From contig JADFVG010000198.1 of NCBI GenBank assembly GCA_015222405.1, positions 1-21,939 of the forward strand: a stretch of DNA of 21,939 nucleotides. Reading direction: 5' to 3'. This DNA comes from Chloroflexota bacterium. GTDB taxonomy: Bacteria > Chloroflexota > Dehalococcoidia > E44-bin15. The notes under the pieces are model-generated. The model was not told the DNA's origin. It made no database searches and saw only the letters and a program-made list of their open reading frames with translations. The translations under genes were made by a program, and so were the position numbers. Of this stretch, positions 14,656 through 21,231 are shown piece after piece (positions within the stretch are counted from its first letter, which is position 1; each line of letters begins with the position of its first letter).

Positions 14656-15750
14656 ATGATTACCCTTAGCGTGATCAAGGCTGACGTTGGAGGCTATGTG
14701 GGCCACTCCAGCTCCCACCCCCTGGTTCTGGAAAAGGCCAACGAGCTTCTGAAAAAGGAGATGGGCAAACTTCTGGTGGATTTCCACGTAACCAGGTGCG
14801 GGGACGATCTGCAACTGATCATGACCCACCAGCGCGGGGAGGAGGACGAGGCCATTCACAAAATGGCTTGGGACACCTTCCTGGAGTGCACCGAGGTGGC
14901 CAAGGAGCTAAAGCTTCATGGGGCAGGGCAGGACCTGCTCGCTGAGGCCTTCTCAGGCAATGTCAAGGGAATGGGGCCAGGGGTGGCCGAAATGGAGTTT
15001 GAGGAGAGGGGGTCAGAGCCGATAATCATCTTCATGGCCGATAAGACATCGGCCGGGGCTTGGAATCTCCCCCTGTACAAGATATTTGCCGACCCCTTCA
15101 ATACCATCGGGCTTGTCATCGCCGAGAACATGCACCAGGGCTTCCGCTTCGAGATTCACGATGTCAAGGAGCATAAGAAGATCACCCTCGAAGCCCCCGA
15201 TGAGATCTATGACATGCTGCTCTTCATGGGGGCTCCATCCCGTTATGCGGTGAAGGCCGTCTATCACCGGGGCTCCAACAATATCGCCGCCGTCTCCTCC
15301 ACCCAGCGCCTATCGCTCATGGCGGGGAGATACGTGGGCAAGGATGACCCAGTGTGCATCGTTCGCTCTCAGGGGGAGTTTCCCGCAGTGGGGGAGGTGC
15401 TGGAGCCCTTCACCCACCCCCAGCTAGTGGAAGGTTGGATGCGCGGCTCCCATCATGGCCCGTTGATGCCAGTGGCCGTCGAGGATTCTAACCCCACCCG
15501 CTTTGATGGTCCGCCGCGGGTGATTGCTGCTGGCTTCCAGCTTTCGGGCGGCAAGCTGATAGGACCAAGGGATATGTTCGATGACCCCAGCTTCGATATT
15601 GCGAGGCACCAGGCAAACGAGATCGCTGACTATATGCGTCGCCATGGACCCTTTGAGCCCCACCGGCTGCCCCTGGAGCAGATGGAATACACCACCATGC
15701 CCGAGGTAGTGAAGAAGCTGGATAAGAGGTTTGTCGACCTTGAGGAATGA
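14656..15750 (+). CDS. fbp: Archaeal-type fructose-1,6-bisphosphate aldolase/phosphatase
   Basis: This bifunctional class V FBPase condenses triose phosphates to fructose bisphosphate and dephosphorylates it to fructose 6-phosphate, making the step one-way in gluconeogenesis. Family segments run end to end: SVIKADVGGYVGHSS, CGDDLQLIMTH, GAGQDLLAEAFSGN, GPGVAEMEFEERGSEP, FMADKT, LPLYKIFADPFNT, WMRGSHHGPLMPV and RFDGPPR. The Schiff-base lysine lies in GRYVGKDDP (Lys229, with Tyr226), and the mobile tyrosine lies in EMEYTTMP (Tyr345), matching Tyr229, Lys232 and Tyr348 of the Sulfolobus enzyme. ATG 14656 is preferred over 14653 because AAGGAGG ends three bases before the latter. Its stop overlaps the possible rdgB start. 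Length of 364 residues is normal. Confidence 0.95.
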   Translation: MITLSVIKADVGGYVGHSSSHPLVLEKANELLKKEMGKLLVDFHVTRCGDDLQLIMTHQRGEEDEAIHKMAWDTFLECTEVAKELKLHGAGQDLLAEAFSGNVKGMGPGVAEMEFEERGSEPIIIFMADKTSAGAWNLPLYKIFADPFNTIGLVIAENMHQGFRFEIHDVKEHKKITLEAPDEIYDMLLFMGAPSRYAVKAVYHRGSNNIAAVSSTQRLSLMAGRYVGKDDPVCIVRSQGEFPAVGEVLEPFTHPQLVEGWMRGSHHGPLMPVAVEDSNPTRFDGPPRVIAAGFQLSGGKLIGPRDMFDDPSFDIARHQANEIADYMRRHGPFEPHRLPLEQMEYTTMPEVVKKLDKRFVDLEE

Positions 15751-15752
15751 GC

Positions 15753-16361
15753 ATGCCCAAGCTCCTGCTGGCGACGAAAAACGCAGCTAAGGTGCAGGAG
15801 TACCTGCTATTGCTTCGTGACCTGCCCTTCAAACTGACAAATCTCGCTGAAGAGGGCATCGACACCGTGGTTAGCGAGACCGGGGACACCCTGGAGCAGA
15901 ATGCCGCCATTAAGGCCGCGGCCTACGCCTCCATAAGCAATTTGCTTGCCCTGGCTGACGATTCGGGGCTCGAGGTCGATGCCCTGGGCGGGGAGCCCGG
16001 CGTCCTATCTGCTCGCTACGCAGGAGCAGATGCCTCAGACGAGGAGAGGGTTGAGTGGCTACTGGCCAGACTGGAGGGCATTCCCTGGGGAAAAAGAAAG
16101 GCTCGCTTCAGGTGTGTCATCGCCATCGTCTGGCCTGAAGGACAGGTGGAGCTATGCCAGGGAGAATGCCCGGGCATCATCGCCCTTAACCCGAAGGGCA
16201 ATGATGGCTTCGGCTATGACCCGATCTTCTATCTGCCCCACCTGGGAAAAACTATGGCTGAGCTATCCATAGAGGAGAAGAACAAAGTCAGCCACCGGGG
16301 AAAGGCGGCACAGAAGGCGCGTGAGATGCTGCTAAAAACTGCAATCGGAATGAAAAAATGA
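15753..16361 (+). CDS. rdgB: Non-canonical purine NTP pyrophosphatase
   Basis: This RdgB/HAM1 enzyme hydrolyses dITP, ITP and XTP to the monophosphates and so keeps deaminated purines out of DNA and RNA. The N-terminal LLLATKNAAKVQEY, the active-site ADDSGLEVDAL, GNDGFGYDPIF, and the C-terminal MAELSIEEKNKVSHRGKA are all present. ATG 15753 is chosen because GAGGA at 15742-15746 is six bases upstream; the ATG at 15747 would touch that site but would overlap the FBPase stop as ATGA. The product is 202 residues, normal length. Its stop overlaps the moaA ATG, again as ATGA, so the FBPase, rdgB and moaA are translationally coupled. Confidence 0.95.
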   Translation: MPKLLLATKNAAKVQEYLLLLRDLPFKLTNLAEEGIDTVVSETGDTLEQNAAIKAAAYASISNLLALADDSGLEVDALGGEPGVLSARYAGADASDEERVEWLLARLEGIPWGKRKARFRCVIAIVWPEGQVELCQGECPGIIALNPKGNDGFGYDPIFYLPHLGKTMAELSIEEKNKVSHRGKAAQKAREMLLKTAIGMKK

Positions 16362-17335
16362 CTGGGCTTTCCGACTCCTTCCAGCGCCCGATAAACTATC
16401 TCAGGGTCTCGGTCACCGACCGCTGCAATCTGCGCTGCATCTACTGCATGCCGCGGCAGGGCATTGCCCTATCGCCTCGCAGTGAGATACTCAGCTATGA
16501 GGAGATTCAAACTGTAGCTCGAGCAGCGGCGACGCTGGGGATAAACAAATTGAGGCTCACCGGAGGCGAGCCCCTGGTGAGGGCAGAGTTGCCCCGCCTG
16601 GTACATATGTTGTCCCAGATGGAAGGCATCGATGACCTTTCCCTAACCACCAACGGGGTGCTACTCAAGCGATATTCCGCTCCGCTTAAGCAGGCGGGAC
16701 TGAAGCGTGTCAATGTCAGCCTCGATACCCTAAAAAGGGAGAGATTCAAGCAGATCACGGGGAGAGACAAGCTGAGCCATGTCCTTGCCGGCATCGAAGC
16801 AGCGCATAAGGCGGGGCTAGAACCCGTCAAGATTAACATGGTGGTTATGCGGGGGATAAATGATGATGAGGTCCTCGATTTCGCCCGCCTCAGCAAGGAC
16901 GAAGGCTGGAATGTAAGATTCATTGAGCTTATGCCATTTGGCCAGGCAGCCAGCCTCCAGTTTGTCCCCGTAGCTGAAATCGAGCAAATAATCCTCTCTT
17001 TAGGCCCTCTGGAACCCTGCTCCTTTAGCCCAGGCAACGGTCCAGCCAAATATTTCCGTTTTTCGCAAGCATCAGGAACTATAGGCTTCATCAGCCCACT
17101 CAGTGAACACTTCTGTTTTAATTGCAATCGCCTGCGATTAACCGCCGATGGTCGATTGCGCCCCTGCCTCCTCAGCGATGAGGAGGTGGACTTGAGGCAA
17201 CCCTTGCGCCAAGAGGCATCGCCAGAGGAGGTGAGCCAGCTAATAAGGCAGGCGGTGGCCGCCAAACCGGAGCGCCATCACCTAGCGGAGGGGGTACTTC
17301 CCAAGGAAAGAACCATGTGCCACATGGGAGGTTAA
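16358..17335 (+). CDS. moaA: GTP 3',8-cyclase
   Basis: MoaA is the radical SAM enzyme that rearranges GTP to 3',8-cyclo-GTP, the first step of molybdopterin synthesis. The N-terminal cluster ligands are Cys23, Cys27 and Cys30 (CNLRCIYC). The LTGGEPL motif follows, and the C-terminal substrate-binding cluster is held by Cys253, Cys256 and Cys270 (CFNCNRLRLTADGRLRPC). The chain ends MCHMGG, with the C-terminal Gly-Gly that activates the N-terminal site. The length of 325 residues is normal. The ATG overlaps the rdgB stop. The codons for the final glycines contain GGGAGG, eight bases before the first codon of the RNase HI remnant. MoaC, the next enzyme, is reached only after the RNase H copies. 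Confidence 0.96.
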   Translation: MTGLSDSFQRPINYLRVSVTDRCNLRCIYCMPRQGIALSPRSEILSYEEIQTVARAAATLGINKLRLTGGEPLVRAELPRLVHMLSQMEGIDDLSLTTNGVLLKRYSAPLKQAGLKRVNVSLDTLKRERFKQITGRDKLSHVLAGIEAAHKAGLEPVKINMVVMRGINDDEVLDFARLSKDEGWNVRFIELMPFGQAASLQFVPVAEIEQIILSLGPLEPCSFSPGNGPAKYFRFSQASGTIGFISPLSEHFCFNCNRLRLTADGRLRPCLLSDEEVDLRQPLRQEASPEEVSQLIRQAVAAKPERHHLAEGVLPKERTMCHMGG

Positions 17336-17339
17336 AAAG

Positions 17340-17390
17340 ATAATCGAGATTTACACCGACGGCGCATGCTTGGGTACGAAAGGAGGCTGA
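17340..17390 (+). pseudogene. RNase HI N-terminal remnant (copy 1)
   Basis: The frame beginning ATA 17340 reads IIEIYTDGACLGTKGG and then TGA. IYTDGACLG is the hallmark N-terminal strand of RNase HI with the first catalytic Asp intact. GGGAGG at 17326-17331 stands eight bases before ATA, so this codon looks like a mutated ATG start. The TGA falls where the family has the Trp of GGW. The remnant is directly followed, in the same frame, by the start of copy 2, so the rest of the domain has been lost by deletion or recombination between copies. Confidence 0.65.
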
Positions 17391-17777
17391 GTGATTGAGA
17401 TATACGTTGCTGGCACTGCTAATCCCGCTACCAACATAGGCGGCTGGGGTGCTGTGGTGGTAGAGGAAGAAGGGCTACCAAAAAAGACAAATGGGTCTGA
17501 GCGGGGAGCCACTGCTCCCCGCATGGTATTAAAAGCAGCGATTGAGGCACTTGGCAAGACATAGGATGGTAGTGAAGTCAAGCTGCTGAGCAATAATCAA
17601 CCATTTATAGTAATGATCCGTGACTCCTGGCAGAGAAAAGCAAACCGTGACCTTTGGCAACAGCTTGACGAGCTAATTAGTCGTCGTCATGTGTATCCAG
17701 AATACATAGCAAAGCACAGGTGGTTAAGCGAAGCCCAACAGTTAGCCAGAGACGCCTTGGAGGGTCGATTGGCGTGA
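17391..17777 (+). pseudogene. Inactive RNase HI homologue with internal stop (copy 2)
   Basis: A GTG at 17391, four bases after AAAGGAGG (17379-17386), opens a 128-codon frame that aligns along its whole length with the RNase HI domain at 17774. Shared landmarks include VIEIY/VIEVY, GGWGAVVVE/GGWAAVVLE and SWQRKANRDLWQQLDE/AWQRRVNRDVWERLDE. All four catalytic acidic positions are changed: Asp to Ala (YVAG), Glu to Val (RMVLKAA), Asp to Asn (LLSNNQ), and the fourth to Gln (EAQQLA). TAG at 17562-17564 interrupts codon 58. The frame ends in TGA overlapping the GTG of copy 3 as GTGA. The strong ribosome site means a 57-residue peptide may still be made. It is best read as a decayed duplicate; a dead-RNase-H binding role is possible only if the stop is a sequence error. 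Confidence 0.8.
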
Positions 17778-18640
17778 TTGAGGTCTACGGAGATGGGGCT
17801 TATAACCCAGGTCTAGATCAGGGCGGCTGGGCGGCCGTTGTCCTTGAGAATGGCCAAAAGCGTGTTTTCTCTGGAACGGCTAGGAAGACTACTAGTAACC
17901 GCATGGAGCTTACCGCCGCGTTGGAAGGCATCTTGCACACTCCCCAAGGTACAGAAATGGTGGTGTACACAGATAGCCAATATCTTTTTGGTACAATGAC
18001 CAAGGCGTGGCAAAGGCGCGTCAACCGTGACGTTTGGGAAAGGTTGGACGAGGCGGTTAGCAAACGCAAAGTGCGGTGGGAATGGATTCGTGGCCATCCG
18101 GGAAACGAGTTCCATAAAGAGGCCCACAACCTAGCCACTAATCTGGCAAGTCAACGCGAAATGCTCCACCCCGTGCCGTCAGAACAGGAAGAACGACCAT
18201 TGGAAGTTCAGATGGTGGATGTGGGCGCAAAGCCGGTCACGGAGCGCCAGGCAGTAGCCAAAGGCATGGTACGGATGAAGCCAGCCACTCTTTCCCGGCT
18301 AAAACAGGGGAAGATGGCAAAAGGGGATGTTCTGGCCGTAGCCCAGGTGGCTGGGATCATGGCGGCAAAGCAGACCTCACAAGTCATCCCTCTGTGCCAC
18401 CCATTACCCATCGATGAAGTCAAGGTGGAATTCAAATTCCGCGAAGAAGGCGTTGAAATAACAGCCGGGGTGAAGAGCACGGCGAAAACAGGGGTGGAAA
18501 TGGAAGCCCTTACTGCGGTGGCGGTCGCTGCTCTCACTATCTACGATATGTGTAAGGCAGTAGAGCGAGGCATAATCATTGAAGGTATCCGACTGGTGCG
18601 CAAGAGCGGCGGCAAGAGCGGAACCATTGTCCTCGAATAG
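17774..18640 (+). CDS. moaC: RNase HI-MoaC fusion protein
   Basis: This 288-residue frame joins two enzymes. Residues 1-130 are RNase HI, which cuts the RNA strand of RNA-DNA hybrids: Asp7 (YGDGAYNPG), Glu45 (RMELTAA), Asp67 (YTDSQY) and His108 (RGHPGNE) are present. The fourth acid is His118, exactly ten residues after His108 as Asp134 is after His124 in E. coli. Residues ~145-288 are MoaC, cyclic pyranopterin monophosphate synthase: QMVDVGAKPVTER, KGDVL (Lys183), LCHPL (Cys208, His209), GVEMEALTAV and YDMCKA (Asp258, Lys261). GTG 17774 follows GGAGGG by nine bases and overlaps the stop of copy 2. TTG 18200, eight bases after AGGAAG, could also start MoaC alone. Confidence is high for both domains and moderate that they act as one chain. 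Confidence 0.85.
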   Translation: MIEVYGDGAYNPGLDQGGWAAVVLENGQKRVFSGTARKTTSNRMELTAALEGILHTPQGTEMVVYTDSQYLFGTMTKAWQRRVNRDVWERLDEAVSKRKVRWEWIRGHPGNEFHKEAHNLATNLASQREMLHPVPSEQEERPLEVQMVDVGAKPVTERQAVAKGMVRMKPATLSRLKQGKMAKGDVLAVAQVAGIMAAKQTSQVIPLCHPLPIDEVKVEFKFREEGVEITAGVKSTAKTGVEMEALTAVAVAALTIYDMCKAVERGIIIEGIRLVRKSGGKSGTIVLE

Positions 18641-18647
18641 CACAGCG

Positions 18648-19037
18648 TTAAGAGGACTGTTGCCGCTCAAGGAGCAGCTTGGTAATCTGGCAAAGGGCGT
18701 TATAGGCGTAGGGGATATAATCCTGGGGAGATAGGTCCAGCTTTTTTGCCTCCTCCTTGCGGAAGGGTTCAGGATAGAGACCACCCACCATCACCGAGTA
18801 GATATATTCATAAAGCTCCCCATCAGGGCAAACAACAACGCAGCCATGTTCCGCTTTCGCAGGCCCTCCCGGCTCCGCTTCGATGCCCTGGATAAGTAAA
18901 CTGCCCATGAAAAAGGGGAAGGGGTCCAGTTCCCTCGCCGCCTCGTGAAGCATATCCTTGAGCTGGGAGGCGGTTGTTTCTATCAAAATATCTGCCTTAG
19001 CCCTCCTAGTTAAAGGGTCGGTTCCCCTTTGTGCCAT
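18648..19037 (-). CDS. Hypothetical protein, 129 residues
   Basis: I do not recognise this family. ATG 19037 is chosen because AAGGAGGGG sits three bases upstream, a near-perfect ribosome site; a longer frame to 19079 would add 14 residues across that site. The product starts MAQRGTDPLTRRAKADILIE, contains a helix rich in Leu, Glu and Ala, then EHGCVVVCPDGELYEYIYSV and a C-terminal helix ending in LLLERQQSS. There is no signal peptide or clear membrane helix, so it is probably cytosolic. The two cysteines seven residues apart (the C of GC and of VC) could bind metal but fit no motif I know. It converges with moaC (7-base gap) and diverges from the EMO-like gene. Confidence 0.7.
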   Translation of the reverse strand: MAQRGTDPLTRRAKADILIETTASQLKDMLHEAARELDPFPFFMGSLLIQGIEAEPGGPAKAEHGCVVVCPDGELYEYIYSVMVGGLYPEPFRKEEAKKLDLSPQDYIPYAYNALCQITKLLLERQQSS

Positions 19038-19127
19038 TTTCCCCTCCTTACCAAGATGCTGCCAAAAATTATAGACCAAGCCCGCCTCATAGACAAGCTC
19101 GCAGCTTTCTTCTTGGCAGGCTGCTTG

Positions 19128-19136
19128 TGATATGAT
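19128..19136 (+). promoter_or_regulatory. Extended -10 promoter for EMO-like gene
   Basis: TGA followed by TATGAT (19131-19136) is an extended -10 element. No good -35 lies 16-18 bases upstream. The leader of about 45 bases ends in AGGAGAAACT just before ATG 19189. Confidence 0.4.
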
Positions 19137-19188
19137 AGACTATCTAGGGGCGGGGTGACGGACAGCTTTTTGACAAATAGGAGAAACT

Positions 19189-21225
19189 ATGGAAGAAAGC
19201 AGGGAGATATTTTGGAATATCGGCAGTTCTGGACACATTCTTTATTACCTCTTGATCCCCCTGGCAGCAATCCTGGCCTACGCCGTCTACAGGCGCTACC
19301 GCCTGTGGCGCCTGGGCCGCCCCGACAATAGACTTAGCGACCTTGGCAAAAGCCTACGAGCCTTTATCGTCACTGGCATCGTTGATGGCCTCATCCACAG
19401 GCGTTTCCTCAGGGAGCCCTACCCCGGGCTAATGCACTTCCTCATCTTCTGGGGCGCTATCGTCTTCCTTCTCGGAGCAGCCACTGACTTCGTCACTCAC
19501 TATCTCATCGGCGGGCTAGAAGGCAAGCCCTATCTCGGCGCTTCCTTCGTCGTGGACGTTTTAGGATTGGCGGTGCTCGTTGGGCTGGGCATTGCCGTCT
19601 ATAGGAGATATATCCAAAGGCCGGATAGGCTGGACAATAAACCTGAGGATGCCATTGCCCTATCCCTCATTTTCGTTATTGTTCTCACTGGCTTCATCAT
19701 CGAGGGGCTTCGCATCGCCGCCCTGGATCCCGACTGGGGGGCATGGTCGCCCGGCGGGTGGGTGATGGCCCAGATATTTGGCGGCCTCTCCGTAGGGACA
19801 CTGGAAACCATACACAAAAGCCTGTGGTGGTTTCATGTAGGGCTCGCCCTGGGGGCTATAGTCTATGTCGCCCTCACCTTCTCCTCACTGGCGCACATTG
19901 TTGTTTCCCCGTTTAATGTGCTCTTCAGGTCGCTACGCCCCAAGGGGGCGCTGGCGCCCATCGACCTGGAGACAGCCGAGGTCTATGGCGCAGCAAAGAT
20001 CGATGATTTCACCTGGAAGCACCTCCTCGACCTCGATTCCTGCACCCGCTGCGGCCGCTGCCAGGATGTCTGCCCCGCCTATCTCAGCGGGAAAGCCCTT
20101 AGCCCCAAGAAGGTGATCCAGGACTTAAAGCAGCACTGGCTTGAGATGAGTCCCAGCCTGCTGGCGGCCAAAGCCGGCGGTGGCAATGAGGGGAACCCTG
20201 GCAATCCAGGCGAAAACAGCGCCTCTATGATCGGCGATGTGATAACCACCGAAGTGATCTGGGACTGCACCACCTGCCGCGCCTGCATGGAGGTATGCCC
20301 CGTCTTCATCGAGCACATCGATAAGATCATCGACATGCGGCGCAATCTGGTGCTGGAGCAGGCTGAAATCCCTGAAACTTCAGAGATGGTTTTGAGGTGC
20401 ATCGAGGACAGAGGCCATACCTGCCGTGGAACCACATACACCAGGGGGGACTGGTGTGTTCCTCTTGGTTTGCCCTCGATCGCAGAGGATAAAGATGTGG
20501 ACATAGTATACTGGGTCGGCTGTGCCTCCTCCCTGGAGGACAGAAGCATAAAGATTGCTGTTGCCCTGGCCAATGTGCTCAAGGCAGCGGGGGTCAAGGT
20601 GGGGGTGATGTCTGAGGATGAGACCTGCTGCGGCGAGCCGGCGCGGCGCATGGGCAACGAATACCTGTTCCAGATGCAGGTACAAAAGAACATCGAGGCC
20701 TTCAATAAACATGGCATCAAGAAGATTCTTGTCTCCTGCCCCCACTGCTATAACACCTTCAAGAATGAATATCCCCAGTTCGGCGGCGAGATCGAGGTTG
20801 TCCATCACTCCCAGTTCATCGCCGATCTCATAAGGCAGGGCAGGCTGAAATTGACTAACGGGCTTGAGCAAATCGTCACCTACCACGATGCCTGCTACCT
20901 GGGGCGGCACAACGACATCTACGATAGCCCACGGGAGGTCGTGAAGGGGATACCCCAGGTTAGAATGGTGGAAATGGAGCGCAACCGCAGGCGGAGCTTT
21001 TGCTGTGGTGGTGGCGGGGGACACTTCTGGATAGAGGAAAGGGAGGGCGTCAGGATCAGCGAAATGCGAATCGAACAAGCACTCAAAACCAACGCCGGTA
21101 TCCTGGCTACCGCCTGCCCCTATTGTCTCCAGATGTTCGAAGATGCGATAAAAGCCAAGGAGGCAACGGAATCGCTTAAGTCCATGGACATCGCCGAGCT
21201 GGTGGAGAGCGCAATTCAGAAATAG
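19189..21225 (+). CDS. Membrane-bound Fe-S oxidoreductase, EMO-like
   Basis: The 678-residue protein has three parts. Residues ~15-245 are a NarI-like heme b membrane domain with about five helices and candidate heme ligands His83, His104, His209 and His216. Residues 285-370 hold two [4Fe-4S] motifs, Cys285/288/291/295 and Cys360/363/366/370. Residues 440-650 are two CCG domains as in HdrD/HdrB, with Cys445, Cys480-481, Cys517/520 and Cys569, Cys605-606, Cys643/646. This architecture matches proposed ETF:(methyl)menaquinone oxidoreductases, which take electrons from acyl-CoA dehydrogenases via ETF to the quinone pool. The acyl-CoA synthetase next door and the acyl-CoA dehydrogenase at 2243-3481 fit. 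An unusual Gly/Asn/Pro linker (residues ~330-343) separates the two ferredoxin motifs. The related methanogen enzyme HdrDE is the main alternative. AGGAG precedes ATG 19189. Confidence 0.85.
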   Translation: MEESREIFWNIGSSGHILYYLLIPLAAILAYAVYRRYRLWRLGRPDNRLSDLGKSLRAFIVTGIVDGLIHRRFLREPYPGLMHFLIFWGAIVFLLGAATDFVTHYLIGGLEGKPYLGASFVVDVLGLAVLVGLGIAVYRRYIQRPDRLDNKPEDAIALSLIFVIVLTGFIIEGLRIAALDPDWGAWSPGGWVMAQIFGGLSVGTLETIHKSLWWFHVGLALGAIVYVALTFSSLAHIVVSPFNVLFRSLRPKGALAPIDLETAEVYGAAKIDDFTWKHLLDLDSCTRCGRCQDVCPAYLSGKALSPKKVIQDLKQHWLEMSPSLLAAKAGGGNEGNPGNPGENSASMIGDVITTEVIWDCTTCRACMEVCPVFIEHIDKIIDMRRNLVLEQAEIPETSEMVLRCIEDRGHTCRGTTYTRGDWCVPLGLPSIAEDKDVDIVYWVGCASSLEDRSIKIAVALANVLKAAGVKVGVMSEDETCCGEPARRMGNEYLFQMQVQKNIEAFNKHGIKKILVSCPHCYNTFKNEYPQFGGEIEVVHHSQFIADLIRQGRLKLTNGLEQIVTYHDACYLGRHNDIYDSPREVVKGIPQVRMVEMERNRRRSFCCGGGGGHFWIEEREGVRISEMRIEQALKTNAGILATACPYCLQMFEDAIKAKEATESLKSMDIAELVESAIQK

Positions 21226-21231
21226 CTTTGC

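Noticed and set aside
16507..17265. Open frame of 252 codons on the minus strand
   Set aside because: It is antisense to moaA, which has both cluster motifs and normal length.
17388..17564. Reading TGA at 17388 and TAG at 17562 as recoded amino acids
   Set aside because: TGA ends gyrA, cobO, rdgB and the FBPase, and TAG ends arsM, the glycosyltransferase and the TPR gene, so both are ordinary stops here; the affected copy has also lost its active site.
20079..21078. Open frames over 200 codons on the minus strand
   Set aside because: They are antisense to the cysteine-motif region of the EMO-like protein, which is the real gene.
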